A stretch of 64,000 bases of DNA from Anthopleura xanthogrammica (GCA_964019055.1 OZ025214.1:6447358-6511357), one strand, 5' to 3'. Shown: positions 47,896 through 59,644, numbered from the stretch's first letter. The notes: generated from the letters alone by a model not told the origin. Made by a program: numbers and translations.

Positions 47896-49248
47896 ATGCC
47901 GCATCACAGATGCTGTGTTGGTTGTTGCACAAATGACAGCAGATGGCCAGAAAAAATAAAGATAAGGGGACATGTAAAAGACCTAAAGTTCCATTATATG
48001 ACGAAGGATGCTAAAAAAAGACCAATATGGGAACAAAACATTGCTAAGGGTAGAAGAGAATTTAAAGCCAGTGATTTTCACGTCATATGCTCTAATCATT
48101 TCCAATATGGTGAACCCACTTATGAATTTCCCCATCCCACGCTGTATTTGGTTCAAAGTGATGGAAAAAAAAAGTCTCCTGTTAAACGAAGAAAACTAGA
48201 ACGCCGACCCTTAGAAACTAAAGAAAACAATGCTATTCCCTCCACATCCCATTCATTCCCTGTGTCTGCAGAAACTGTTCAACAAGAGAGACTAGCTACA
48301 GGACCCTGTGTAACATTTGCACAACTAACCAGAGATGCAGATGTCAGGCTATTTACAGGTTTTAACAATGCTGATTGTTTTGCTCTTGTATTTGGATTTC
48401 TCCAAAATAAAGCTTTGAACATTATCTACTGGAAAGGAAAAAAACAAATGGAAACCATGAAGAATGAAAAGAATTTCAGTAGAATGGAAACCCATGGAAA
48501 CAGAAAACTGCGTCTGGAAGAGGAATTTTTTATGGTTATGCAAAGAATTCGTTTAGGACTTCTTACTGAATATTTAGCTGTAGTGTTCAAGGTTAGTCCA
48601 TCAGTAGTTAGCTCAGTTATCTTTTCCTGGCTTCGTTTAATGGCATTGGAACTTAAATTTCTCATACCTTGGCCAGGTAGAATTCAAGTTTCAAGAAATC
48701 TACCAGACAGTTTTCGAAAGTACTATAAAAAATGCAGAGTTATCATAGATTGCACAGAATTCTTTATTGAAACGCCCTCCAGTCTTGAAGTACAAACATT
48801 ATGCTGGTCAGAATACAAGCATCATTCCACAATTAAGGTACTTGTTGGAATAACTCCCAATGGTTGCTTCAGTTTTGTGTCTGACAGCTATGGTGGCAAA
48901 GCAAGCGATAAGTTCATAGTAGAAGATTCAGGGTTCTTGAAGCTTTTACAACCGGGTGATCTAGTTATGGCTGATCGTGGTTTTAAAATTGAAGAACTGT
49001 TGGCTTTTCATCAATGTCGTTTAACAATTCCCCCATCATCCCACACCACCCTACAGATGTCAAGAGATAATGTCCGGGAAACATCCAAGATTGCTAATGT
49101 AAGGATTTATGTTGAAATGGCAATTAGAAGATTGAAAGAATACCAGATTCTAAAGCATGAACTGCCAATAAGTCTACTTCCTGTTGCAGATAATCTTATC
49201 ACTGTTTGTGCTGCATTATCTAATTTGAAAAACCCTCTAGTTGTGTGA
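47896..49248 (+). CDS. THAP-domain DDE transposase of the ISL2EU element
   Basis: 450 residues, no frameshift or stop. An N-terminal THAP zinc finger (about 1-90) shows C7-x2-C10 ... C65-x2-H68 and the HPTLYL box, and should bind the element ends. A Lys/Arg-rich linker follows (91-104). A helix-turn-helix (about 222-246, LLTEYLAVVFKVSPSVVSSV) precedes a DDE_Tnp_4 (IS5/PIF-like) catalytic domain with D285 (VIIDCTEFF), D360 (VMADRGF) and E407 (RIYVEMAIRRLKEYQIL), the expected acid triad. It should cut and join element ends in the nucleus. A splice-acceptor-like tract (CCTTTTTTCGTCGCAG) about 38 nt upstream may end a 5' UTR intron. All key residues are present, so the gene looks functional. Confidence 0.9.
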   Translation: MPHHRCCVGCCTNDSRWPEKIKIRGHVKDLKFHYMTKDAKKRPIWEQNIAKGRREFKASDFHVICSNHFQYGEPTYEFPHPTLYLVQSDGKKKSPVKRRKLERRPLETKENNAIPSTSHSFPVSAETVQQERLATGPCVTFAQLTRDADVRLFTGFNNADCFALVFGFLQNKALNIIYWKGKKQMETMKNEKNFSRMETHGNRKLRLEEEFFMVMQRIRLGLLTEYLAVVFKVSPSVVSSVIFSWLRLMALELKFLIPWPGRIQVSRNLPDSFRKYYKKCRVIIDCTEFFIETPSSLEVQTLCWSEYKHHSTIKVLVGITPNGCFSFVSDSYGGKASDKFIVEDSGFLKLLQPGDLVMADRGFKIEELLAFHQCRLTIPPSSHTTLQMSRDNVRETSKIANVRIYVEMAIRRLKEYQILKHELPISLLPVADNLITVCAALSNLKNPLVV

Positions 49249-49912
49249 ATCAGATAGAATAATATAGTGGTTTGGGGTCTATAATTCTGCTGTTCCTACA
49301 TGCATGCAAGACTATCTGTTATTCTAAACACTACTCACTGACAGAGGCTATTGAAAATCAAATATTTTATTCTATAGTATGAATATCTTATGGTACATAT
49401 ATATAATAATAAATTATCCCAATAATATCTTACAATACATGCATGTACATGCAATTGAAAATCTGTATCCTCATGCAGGGTATTAATTAAGATGGTAGAT
49501 CTATATACTTTTTGAACATTCAATTATATATAAATTATATATTATATCACTTTAATAAATGTGCAATTAACAATAAATATTATTACAGATCACATACATG
49601 CAAATGAAATATTCTTTTGTTTTAATAATCATACAAGTGAGGCTATCAGGTTGATACAATGCTTGTCTCATATGCATGCATCCATAATAACATCTATTTA
49701 TTGCTTTTTATAATTATTGACAATTTCAGACTTGGAATTCTAACAATAAGTGCATGTTCCTTCATCGCTGGAAGGGATGAAAATATTTGATTAGAAAAAT
49801 GTACAATTCCACTTATACCTTGCTTTTGAACCAATATTATATAACCACTATAAGGATTTGAGTGGAGAAAAAATGAAACAATAAATAAGTGTAATTATTT
49901 TGGGATTAGAAT
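49249..49912. other. Gap between the two convergent transposon genes
   Basis: AT-rich, holding the 3' ends of both genes. AATAAA-type hexamers occur on both strands. No other feature seen. Confidence 0.5.
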
Positions 49913-51829
49913 TCATTCAGAATCAATTGTTTTGCTATTGCAAAAGTCACAAATCCAATCAGGTGTTGATGACAGGTGCCTAGTAACACCTACACATGAC
50001 CAGTGGTACCATTGATCACATTCAACACAGCATATGCTGTTTTCTTTCATTTCTTGTCTTACAGGAATTTCTTTTTGTTCCAGAATGCGTTTCTCACAAA
50101 GAGGGCAAAATTTGAGCTCATGTATTCCAAGCAAAACCTTAGCCATGTATAGTTTGAAAAATAAAAGTAGGTTTTTGTACACTTCATCCCAGAAGAGCTC
50201 ATCAAATTCAATTATTTGAATAAAGGGACTCCCAACAGGTGTCCAAACCACAAAGAATGCTTTTGAGCAATCATTAGCCTTCATTTGGCCCTGAACCTGT
50301 GTATAATATTTATGGGTCTTTTTCAATTTAATGTCACCTTCAACTTTGTGTAGGAAATCAAGATCTTCCCAGCCATCTTCTACTGACTTTTCCCTTATAC
50401 TAAAAGGGCATTTGAGTTCAACACATGATTTACCACAACACAAACAAGTGAATATGTTGTCAGCAGTTGCTGCAAGAAATGGTGCATTTGATACTGCACG
50501 CAGTCCACACATGTTCAGTTTGGGTTTTGTATGGTTTGGTCCAACTTCTTTAAAAAAAGCTTCTCGTGCATTATTTTCATTTTCTCTTCCCCATTTTATA
50601 GAAGGTACATGGTCCAGGCTAGGGTCTAGTTGAGTGAGCTTAATCAGCAGAGGTGTAGTCTGAGGCTTGATGTTACCTCTTGAAGCACTAATTGTCTTAA
50701 CCTTAGTATGGACATCATGGAAATTGGATGATGTAATACGGCCAAGTCTTTGTTTTTTCCATATCTCACTGCTTGCTTGGTCTTTTGTTGCTTTTTCAAG
50801 CTCATACAATTGTTTCTCACTGAATGTTAGTTTTTCCATAAAAAGATTAAGCATGTCTGCTTCATTTTTTCCACAACATTCTTGTCTAACTGACTCTGCA
50901 ATGTCAGGTATTGGAGGAGGGAAGTCACTGTTTTCAGATAATGGTACTGTTAATAGCACAACAGCTGTTGGTTGTAGGATTTCTAGTTGTGAGAAAAAGG
51001 ATGTTGTAGTTTCTGGTGTTTGTATCTGCATGGATGGTACTCTGGGATCATAGTTAGTTTTTTTGGTGTACAGAAGAGAGTGGCTGTGTTGAGTAGATTC
51101 CTTTTTGAAGATGTTGTGCTTTACAATGTCCATATCTTTCACTTTCATTGGTTTTACTCGGTAATTACTTTTGTTATTAAATGCACAGGGAACTTCGGTA
51201 CAGGAAGGATTTGTGTAGCCTTTTTCAACAGCAAACTGTAGTTTATACAATACAGCAATCACATGGTTACAACAGTTAGAGAAACCAGCAGTGCAAAGGC
51301 AGTATGCAGAAATGACTCCAGAAGATTTAGAGATGAGAATCCAAAGTTCCCAGGGTTTATCATACACTTTCATCGAAGGAGTTACAGAAGATTTTACAAC
51401 AACAAGATCATCTGAACCTGGAGGCAAGTAGGTGAGAATCTGATGGACATGGGAGCTCTTGAAGTAAGAATATGCTTTGCGTGCCTTGTACTGACCAATG
51501 TAATTTGTGTCGAATGCTTTTGTGGAAAGGACATAATGAAATATGTGACCTAAGTCAATGCTTGGCCATGTTGTCAAGTCGTTACACCAGACCTTTTCAT
51601 CTAACTGTCTTGGATCCTGTATTTTCAATTTCATTACTAACTCATGGTATTCCCTCTCTAGTCGTTCAGTTAAATCTTTTGAGCAGTCAACAATGGGGTC
51701 ATTTGATTCAAACGCTACGAGAGCTCTTGCTGCAAGCTCTTTCTTGGTTCCACTTACTGATTTTCCTCTTTTCATGACATAAAACTGCAACTGGCCTACA
51801 GACCACTCCAAAAAATCTTCAAAAAGCAT
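49913..51829 (-). CDS. SAP/SWIM/YqaJ-nuclease/PHD protein of the ISL2EU element
   Basis: 638 residues, uninterrupted. A SAP-like DNA-binding helix pair lies at about 8-42. A SWIM zinc finger is C177-x-C179 ... C187-x-H189 (CLCTAGFSNCCNH). A YqaJ/lambda-exonuclease-type fold spans about 360-560: RITSSNF, WGRENENNAREAF, D457 (AATADNIF), E471-x-K473 (VELKCPF) and YYTQVQGQM, the metal-binding core. A C-terminal PHD finger has C575, C578, C601, C604, H609, C612, C627 and C630, a full C4HC3 set. It is the second protein of ISL2EU elements. Its role is not settled, but end processing during transposition plus chromatin reading is plausible. An acceptor-like TATTAATATAG lies one base before the ATG, so a 5' exon may exist. 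Confidence 0.88.
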   Translation of the reverse strand: MLFEDFLEWSVGQLQFYVMKRGKSVSGTKKELAARALVAFESNDPIVDCSKDLTERLEREYHELVMKLKIQDPRQLDEKVWCNDLTTWPSIDLGHIFHYVLSTKAFDTNYIGQYKARKAYSYFKSSHVHQILTYLPPGSDDLVVVKSSVTPSMKVYDKPWELWILISKSSGVISAYCLCTAGFSNCCNHVIAVLYKLQFAVEKGYTNPSCTEVPCAFNNKSNYRVKPMKVKDMDIVKHNIFKKESTQHSHSLLYTKKTNYDPRVPSMQIQTPETTTSFFSQLEILQPTAVVLLTVPLSENSDFPPPIPDIAESVRQECCGKNEADMLNLFMEKLTFSEKQLYELEKATKDQASSEIWKKQRLGRITSSNFHDVHTKVKTISASRGNIKPQTTPLLIKLTQLDPSLDHVPSIKWGRENENNAREAFFKEVGPNHTKPKLNMCGLRAVSNAPFLAATADNIFTCLCCGKSCVELKCPFSIREKSVEDGWEDLDFLHKVEGDIKLKKTHKYYTQVQGQMKANDCSKAFFVVWTPVGSPFIQIIEFDELFWDEVYKNLLLFFKLYMAKVLLGIHELKFCPLCEKRILEQKEIPVRQEMKENSICCVECDQWYHWSCVGVTRHLSSTPDWICDFCNSKTIDSE

Positions 51830-51917
51830 CCTATATTAATAATGAAAATTGGAAAAATTACGTTTTTAAAATCTTTTTTTCTGTTCAACAGTATAAGAAA
51901 GTATATACTGTTAAAGA

Positions 51918-52709
51918 AAATTACTAAGTAAGATTTTTTAGATGATAAATAGCGGAAATATCATTGAATTTGCTTTAAAAACGCTGAAAATATAGACTTT
52001 TGATTTGTTTTGAGACTTTTTAGCGATAGGGATGTTGTGTGTTTCTTTAGTTTCACGACGAAAAAAGGCAAAATATAATACATAATTTCAAATAAAACAG
52101 CGAAAAAACGACAAAAAACAATTTTGCTCTTTAAAATATAGGTATTTTGGGTGATAGATATCGGAAATATCATTGAATTTGCTTTAAAAATGGGAAATAT
52201 TGACTGAAACTTAGTCTCAGTTGTCGCCATTAAAGTCCAAAGATCGTAATCGAAATCATTTAGCGATCATTTGGCTTCGCAAAAAAAATGAAAATAAAGC
52301 TTGTTGGTCTTAAAATTTTGCACATAAGCAGTAAATCTCAAAGAGAATAATCTGTGTTCATTACAGCTTCTGAAACTTCGAAAAAGCCGATTTTTGAAGG
52401 CATAATTTGCTTGACAGCTCGTTTGTTTACGTTTCGCATGGCTACATACGCTCGTAAGACGGCGCTGCATTTTGCCATATATCTTCTCTCTTTTACATTG
52501 AAATGACTCCCAGAGATCTTGTAAGACTAAATTAGCTGTTGTTTCATTGAAGAATGTTAATATTTTTTCATTTTAGCTTACCTTTTATAATAAAACAGGA
52601 TACAATTGTAGAAGTTGTGTTACTGTAAATTGACCTTGAACTCGACACACAGTCACGCTATAATGCCCTGATTACCCAAGATGCACCGTTTTGCCGAAAG
52701 CGCGTATTG
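51918..52709 (-). repeat. Right terminal inverted repeat of the ISL2EU element
   Basis: Inverse copy of 46991-47782, same length. Ends ...CCGAAAGCGCGTATTG. It contains the upstream region of the YqaJ/PHD gene, so both element genes are probably driven by the same promoter sequence in opposite copies. Confidence 0.9.
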
Positions 52710-52716
52710 GTGAACA

Positions 52717-52843
52717 CTTGTTACCATAGCCCAAACTGCCCTTCATCGCGGAGAAAGGATTAGAATCGATTCTATGATTGGTTAGGTTTAGGGTTAGTTT
52801 CCAGTCCTCTCTCGACAAGGGCATTTTGGGCTATGGTAACAAG
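52717..52843. mobile_element. MITE with 19-bp perfect ends, 7 bp from the ISL2EU element
   Basis: CTTGTTACCATAGCCCAAA at 52717-52735 and its inverse at 52825-52843. The interior is 89 bp with no coding capacity. Confidence 0.8.
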
Positions 52844-55249
52844 TATCTACCCTTCCATTCACTATGTTTCCGTCATTTGCGGTATCTACACGTATATGTA
52901 TTGTATGTGCGTGTGTGTTGGGCTTTTGGCCGGCTAGGGGAGAACAACACACAATAGGCAAAGCAAAATCAAAGCTTTGGAAAAGATAACTGTTCCAGCT
53001 GAGTTGATCGCCTACCCTGAAAGGAATTATGGATCGCTATTTTTGGTTAGCATTTTTCGAGCATTTTCCGAGTATACAATGTAGACTTTTCTTGTTGATT
53101 GAAATATAATTCCGCCATGAGTTCGACTAGCGTTTACGATTAATTTAAAGAAAGAAGAACTCGTACTTCATAAATTTTCTTGGCAGAATAATAGGAAATG
53201 CTAGTCAAAATACGATGTTGAGTCCTCAATTCTGATTGGTTGACCTTGAGTTGGTTCTGAAGGTCAACCCAGCTGGTTGTCTATACAACTAGACGCTCTT
53301 GGAGCGTTCACTGGGTTGCCTGTGCGAGAGCTCGCCCACTCACCAATCCTATATACTCTATTATTTCTTACCAAAGCGTTCCTTTTGGGTTCAAAGTCCC
53401 CCTTTATTAAAAACATTTTAAATTCTAGTAAGACATTAGTGTTGCGTTACTGACTTGTCAACGCATATTATATTTCTACTTGACCTACTAGAGTACCTTT
53501 CAAGACTAGCTGATGAAATAAACATATCTATTTCAGTATCGAAACTGTTCGCTGCAAAACAAACGTTTTATCAATGTAAATACCCTTAGCCAAAATGTGT
53601 TTAACTGGTCATTTGTTTTTCCCTCAGTTTTTGTTTTCTGTATTTTCATAAATGGAAATATTCAACAAGGAGTCTTGGCAGTTCGCTTTCTTGTAGATCA
53701 CTATCAGCTCGTCTGACTTCTACAAGTTCTTGGAGTCAGCTTTCATCAAAGCTTTGTTTGTCACTCGTTTTGTAGTTTGTCTCTCGTTCTGTAGTTTGTC
53801 TCAGTATATTTTTTTGAATCTGAGATCTGGTAAGATCTAGTTTGATCATAGCTAGGTAGTTTATAGCGTCTATTTTGACTAGTTTGTCTAGTTCTACGAT
53901 TCTCATACCGTAGTTTGCTCATAGATTCTCAAAGATAGCTCATAGATTCTCAGACTTCTCTCTTTGAGTATGTGGACCAACCCGTTCCAAAATCGCTCAA
54001 TAACATCTTTTAGTGTGTGTCTACCACGTACGGCGTGTGTGTTTGTAAGTAGTTTAAGCGTAGCGTTAAAAAACCTAAAGACAATAGTACGCAACATGCC
54101 TACAGAGGCCTACAGACAAACTAGTACTTCACGAACCCTGAACGAATGAATTAATGGCGACACAACACTAAAAACTATAAATACATCGTCCTCGATGTCG
54201 TGTGGCAACTTCATTGGACATTGGACATTGTTTACAAGTTCTCGACCAATCATGACGTGTGAAATTATGGTCTACCTGACGCCCGAAAAACGGATCTCAT
54301 TTTAAGACTGGTTTGCTACCATAGCAACCCAGTAACTAGATTAAAGTTATAACCTGCTGTAGAATTACAGTACTCAATAGCAAGCGCGGAATCCTACATT
54401 TTGCTGTGACGACAAAAACGGGTTTTGAAGAACATCAATCAAAGTTTTTCATGACATTTTCAGAAAAGACAAAATTTTCAACGACCACATGGTTGTCATG
54501 GAAATGTCTTGATTGACGTCCACCAAAACCTAATTCGTCGCCACCACGATTCCGCGCGTCGTATTGAGTATCACTACATACGACTTCATCCCAAAAAACT
54601 AAGTCCGACGAAGTGTGTGCCTCTTGTTACGAAACACACATCAATTATCACAACTTGAGTAGTCTTTAATTACTTTATTTTTTATCAATAATAACTGTAA
54701 TGGGATTTAGCAGTAGCATATTTAACGAGTAGATAATCGTTCACTTTAATTTCTATTAGAATTTTTTGATATTTCTGATACAGAATTTTAATTTAATTTT
54801 TTTGTGTTTATATTAATATAATTTATATATAATTTAAGGACAAAGTTAAACTCTAAAATGTTCATAAAATCCATTAAATAATACTATTTGAAACTTAAGA
54901 AAAAGACTACGTTATGTAAAAAAATGTAAAAAACCCTAAGGGTATAAAAGTCCTAAGAATACACAAAAAAGGCGTTAAATAAACAGTTTAGGACACAGAA
55001 ACTCAGTTTGAGTAGTTAAATTAGACTCAAGGTCCTTGATGCAAACCATCTTATGAAATAAATATTCGAGTATTCGTATTTCTATAAATTTCTGCAAATG
55101 TTTAGACCTTCGTTGTGGCTCGCATGACCACGTGAAATGACGGTCCCGTCTCATACAGAGACGTTAGACATAGAGAGCCACAAGTTTATCAGTGCTAAGT
55201 GACTTGCGACTGTCACGTGTCACTCTCTAAATAAAGTCAATTTTTATTT
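52844..55249. other. Spacer between the transposon and gene B
   Basis: Contains short hairpins at about 53,270-53,340 and an inverted-repeat element at about 54,372-54,575 ('actcaatagcaagcgcggaatc' / 'gattccgcgcgtcgtattgagt'). A minus-strand open frame at 53,903-54,097 is weakly reminiscent of the helical exons but has no matching splice sites. Confidence 0.4.
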
Positions 55250-55391
55250 TTGTTATTATTGTTGTTGTTATTATTATTATTATTATTATTTAAAATAAAT
55301 TTTTTTTTTAAATTTGAAATTATTATTATTATTATTTAAAAAAATTAAAAAAAAAAAAAATTATAATAATAATTATTATTATTATTAATTA

Positions 55392-55434
<43 letters not shown>

Positions 55435-55560
55435 CAAAATATTCCATCTGGGCTCAATTTTTTTCTGAGTCCCATAGTCGTCCATGTTGATTTATTATAT
55501 ATTATCATCTATCATATCATTGCAGATTATTATTATTATTATTATTGTTGTTGTTGTTGT
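55250..55560. repeat. (TTA)n / (TTG)n microsatellite tracts
   Basis: Long runs of TTA units, an AT-only block and a TTG run. They start 9 bp from the stop codon of gene B, so they form its 3' UTR or flank and may be length-variable. Confidence 0.9.
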
Positions 55561-55568
55561 TGTTGTTA

Positions 55569-58392
55569 TTATTTACATGAATTTTTCAATCTATAATGCG
55601 CTACCATCATTTGCAGAATATCGCCATGTAACTCCTCGAGTGTCCTTACAACAACAATAGCAACCTTGTGGTGACTGAGTCCATTGATGAAGGACATTTT
55701 AGCAGGTGCTTTGTATGGCATAGGTATTGGTCTGTGGCTGAGCTGTAGAAATATGTATCATGTATCAGTGTTGTAAATGGAATAGCTACCTCTAATAATA
55801 GACATATTTTCTCTATTTTACTTTTTGGGTAAACTAGAAAAAATATGTTTAGAATTTAAAAAAGTTCTACATAAAATTCTACCACAAATTCTGTCATGTA
55901 GAAAACTAAGAAAAAGGATTATAGAACTGCTTTTTGTTTTGGGCACAGAAGTCCCGTTCATAGCCTTTCATAGTTTTTCTAGTTTGTCCCAAGAGTATAA
56001 CGTTGATGAGGTTTTGCTCTTTGGGCAAACTAGTGGAAATATGTGTCTAGAAGTAAAGATCTAAAACCAAAGATCATCATGTTGTCACCTCTCGTATTTA
56101 CATTTATGATGTGTCTAGAATTAAAAAATCCAAAAATTTTTTTTACAACAAATCCTGTCATGTAGAAAAAATAAGAAAAATGATTATAGAACTGCTTTTC
56201 GTTTTGGACCCGGAAGTCGTGCGATCTTGCCCGAAAATGCCTCTTTTACATGCCTGCGCCTGCGATATTTTTGAAAGCGCTCGCGCATCTCGAAAATGAT
56301 CTATTGACGTCACACTTAAAAGCTTTAATATTGTCTTGGCCTTTGCAAGCTTCTTTTAAGAATGAACTATATTTGCTCTACAACCTAGCCTGCGAAGCGT
56401 TCAGTTAGAAGCGATACCTCCTACCACAATCCCTCTGTAAACCCTCTGATGCAGGCCATACCCGCAACACGATCTACAACATTGTTGCGCTCGTTCAACA
56501 TGCACTCCTATGTCTACAAATGCGGCTGTTCTGTGGATTGTTTAACTTACCATTCTCACGATCATCCATATTTTTTCGTACATATCCTTAATCTCGTACA
56601 TCAGTCTGCTGAGTTTTCTTGATACTTTAGTGGGGCTATTCCTATACATGGTGTGCTCGAGAGAGTACTTGATGATAAAAAACGATCTGCCTAGCACCGA
56701 TAGCTCGTAGTTTAAAGTGTTGAAAATCTTAAACAGAAAACAAAGAAATATGGGTAAATATACACTTGGATGGACTTTCGACTCATTCTATTGACATCAA
56801 GATTCTTCGTTTGATCTTTATCCATATTCATAATCTTTCTGATGCGCAATCATTAAACAAAGGAATGATACTCTAGAGAATGACACGTGGTCTGAAATAG
56901 GAAAACATTAAGCCCAAGTGAAAAAGTCTATTATTGCGCACAATTACAGCCAATCGGAGCATGCGCTCTAAAATCAGTCGGTTGCACCGTATGTAGATAT
57001 GCAAACAATCTCATCCCCAAAACTAGCCTCCTCCGCAGGCTACTTCAAATTTATTCTCCAGAACGCGATTGGGATTCCTGTGTTATGATTGGGATTCCTG
57101 TGTTGAAATGTATGGCAGGGAAGAACTGGGGATGAGAGAGAGAGAAAGACGAGGAGAAGCCTCTCTTCTTCTTTCTCTCTTTCTCTTCCTCTCCCCCTTC
57201 GTCATTTTCTCCTCACCACAGGAAGCCCAACGAGCCTAAACCCCAAAAGGACAGGTAAAGAAGATGCCTGCGGAGGAGTCTACCCCAAAACGTTCGTTTG
57301 TCATGTTCATTACGGAGGAACGAGAACTTCTTTTGTCCCTTTATGTTGATCATGATTTACGCAGGCTCTTGTACTATAGATTGACCCCTTGCACGTGAAG
57401 CAGCAAAAGAATCTTATTTACCGTATCATTTTCCTTGTACATTCGAGGCTTGTTCGGCAAATTAAGTAATAATTCATCTGCCTGAGGAAAAATGAAAGGA
57501 ATTTTTTTAATATTTTTATTTTTTTTATTCTAATTTTTCAAATGTTGAAATAAGCTTTTTTGGCCGCAAAGATTTTGAAAGGTGACAATGTTCCAAGATA
57601 GCAAAAGCTACCGTCATTAAAGTCACGTCCGCTTCGTGCAATGCATCATGGGATACTTTGAGGACAGTCTTGCACTCCGAGCCCTATCTTTCAATCCTCT
57701 TCGTGGAGGAACGAAAACGAGATGATCATGATAAACATGTTGATTCTTCGCCTAAACTCATTGTCAAATCATATTTTATTTTAAGCATTTGAAAAACTGG
57801 AAAAAGTATTTAAAAAGTATATGCCGTGTCACACAATTGTCACGTTTTTAGCACTATATATACTATTTATGGGAGCTCCGCTTGCCTAAATCTATATATT
57901 AGAATTTTTCAAACTTACCATGCTGATTTCGTTATAACTAACTTTTTCCTTTTTTTGGATTATGTAGTAATTTTTGAACACATGACGTGCAAGACTTCTT
58001 GAAAATGTTATTAATCTCCCTGCTCTTTTATAAGCACGACAGCTCTCTCTTTTCGTGGATTTGTGAAGCGGTAGTTGTCTTGTCAGATTTGTTAGTGATA
58101 GTAGTAGTAGTAGGATAAGTATCAGCACTGTTTGACCTAGAAATAACCAAACGAAAGAGAAATAGAAAAACATGTGTCTTGCTTTATTAAAAAAATGTTC
58201 ACTGACAAGGTATTCGCTGACTTAGAATGAAGTCACTACTGACCACGTGAAATAAAAATTACTTGTTAAAGTGTAATAGTCAAATAGACACAAAAGAAAA
58301 CAAGGGAATTAGGGTCTACGTAAAGTGTATTAGTCTAAAATCTATTTCACGGGTTTAGTGACTTTACCCTAATACAATTCTTTACCAAACAT
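55569..58392 (-). CDS. Gene B: secreted helical cytokine-like protein, five coding exons
   Basis: Coding exons (minus): 58392-58386, 58136-57919, 57481-57422, 56727-56551, 55742-55569. All are GT-AG with phases 1-0-0-0, giving 211 residues. Exon 1 codes only ATGTTTG. Exon 2 yields the signal peptide MFGQTVLILILLLLLSL and then a helix starting at a Cys (ESCRAYKRAGRLITFSRSLA). Exon 3 is 20 codons. Exon 4 holds two helices, the second with KVSRKLSRLMYEIKDMYEKI, which aligns with gene C KVVKAVEHIQNEMKDLLSEI. Exon 5 has the shared helix LEELHGDILQM. The protein is basic, has few Cys, and no second membrane segment. No named family is recognisable from sequence. A TATA box lies 107 bp upstream. It is the most compact of the three genes (introns 249-808 bp). 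A GTGAAATA-family MITE sits in intron 1. Confidence 0.78.
56868..56925. mobile_element. CACGTGTCATTC-family fragment in gene B intron 3
   Basis: 'ctctagagaatgacacgtggtctgaaataggaaaacatta' matches one end of the copies at 33 kb and 63 kb. The other end appears degraded. Confidence 0.55.
58200..58375. mobile_element. GTGAAATA-family MITE in gene B intron 1
   Basis: Blocks 'acgtgaaataaaaattacttgttaaagtgtaatag' and 'taaagtgtattagtctaaaatctatttcacgggtttagtgac' match, in inverse, the 45.5-kb copy. It fills most of the 249-bp first intron and ends about 11 bp from the 7-nt exon. Confidence 0.65.
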
Positions 58393-58491
58393 TTTCGTTC
58401 TGTAAAGATACTCTGTTCTTGTTTCTTTCTTGCCTTCCTTGTTGTCCTGTTTAGTTTCTTTTGTAAGATAAAATGGACTTTGTATCTTCAT

Positions 58492-58499
58492 CTTTTATA
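58492..58499 (-). promoter_or_regulatory. TATA box of gene B
   Basis: TATAAAAG on the minus strand, 107 bp upstream of the ATG in the 7-nt exon. This is consistent with a regulated, inducible promoter like that of gene A. Confidence 0.6.
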
Positions 58500-59644
58500 C
58501 TTTCCCATCGCAATGAATGAACTTCCACCAAAAATTCCCTAAAAGAAAACACCGGCTTTTTGGGGTTTCTTATAACAATAACTCAAATAGAGTTGTCAAA
58601 ATTTCAAAATAAGAAGCCTAATATATCCCTGTCTGCTAAGAATATTCGTTTAACGATATGTGAAAGGATTTCCTTTATAACAACACCAAAAAAAAAAATT
58701 CTTGATTATAACAATCTAATTTTAAGAATATCTGCTACGATTTATTGATAGATAAAAATATTTTCCCGCTAAAAATTGCACACACTTGCTAGTTGCCAAC
58801 GACGACTGAAACTAACCAATCAAAAATACTTCCGCCTTTACGTCGACAGCAGCAAACCAACCATAGTTATCTATTTGTCATGACGTAACACATCACTAAG
58901 AAAATCACAACTACTTCCGTTATAAAGCACAAAAGTCTTAACATAACACATTATAGCATAATTTTTCCCGAGAAAATCCTCAATCCTTCGTTTTTGACGT
59001 ATCCGCTTACAACAGCTGTTTTCTTGAATGGAATTGTGTTCATTTTGAAATTCTCAGAAAACGACACTGTTTATTATCGAGAAGGTAAACTCAACCAATC
59101 AATTTAAGTGACTATCGTTGCCATAGACAATAGTGCCTTCAGTACGAATGCAAAACGAGTTTCATGGTTTATGAATTTTTAGGGTAAATTTCTTAGAAAT
59201 ATTACAATGTTTAAAAAAAGAGGAACTGTATTCTTGTTTTCTTGCTAGGGAATGGTATTTCCCCGAGTCTTCTTCGTGTTTATATTAAAACTGGCGGAGG
59301 CTTTGTCAGCATGGTTCTCGATAAAGTTGATAGTACAGGGACAAAATAATAATCTTCCAGCAAAATTTGAAAACATTCTGGGAATAAAATCGTTGACTAA
59401 TGTGTTGTGACATTTGTTTATTATCAATGGCCGTCGAAATTTCTAATACGAAAATAAGAAAACAAGAATAAAGAATAGAGGATTTCCCTCTGTGACTTTC
59501 CAACGATTTCCGCTTTAGGCATATCAAACCCCGTGAAAATGAATGAATATAATTTCTTTTTCGTAGGAGAAAATCGAAACTACCGTGTATGAAATTACAC
59601 GGTGAATTTTCTTGAGTTTGGAACTTGTGCATTATAAATGATAA
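58500..59644. other. Gene B upstream region
   Basis: No exon or complete mobile element seen. AT-rich, with an MNTIPFKKTAV-type minus-strand frame near 59,040 that ends at a GTAAGC but has the wrong phase to join gene B. Confidence 0.35.

Larger units (their letters stand above)
46991..52709. mobile_element. Complete ISL2EU-type DNA transposon
   Basis: Inverted repeats at 46991-47782 and 51918-52709 (792 bp each) start CAATACGCGCTTTCGGCAAA. Features in the arms mirror each other exactly about the sum 99,700, so there is no indel between arms. Between them lie two convergent intact genes: a THAP-DDE transposase (plus) and a SAP-SWIM-YqaJ-PHD protein (minus). This gene pair is the hallmark of the ISL2EU group of IS5-like eukaryotic transposons. 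A target duplication could not be fixed because TA-containing ends are themselves palindromic (CAATA...TATTG). It sits between cytokine-like genes A and B. Confidence 0.88.
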
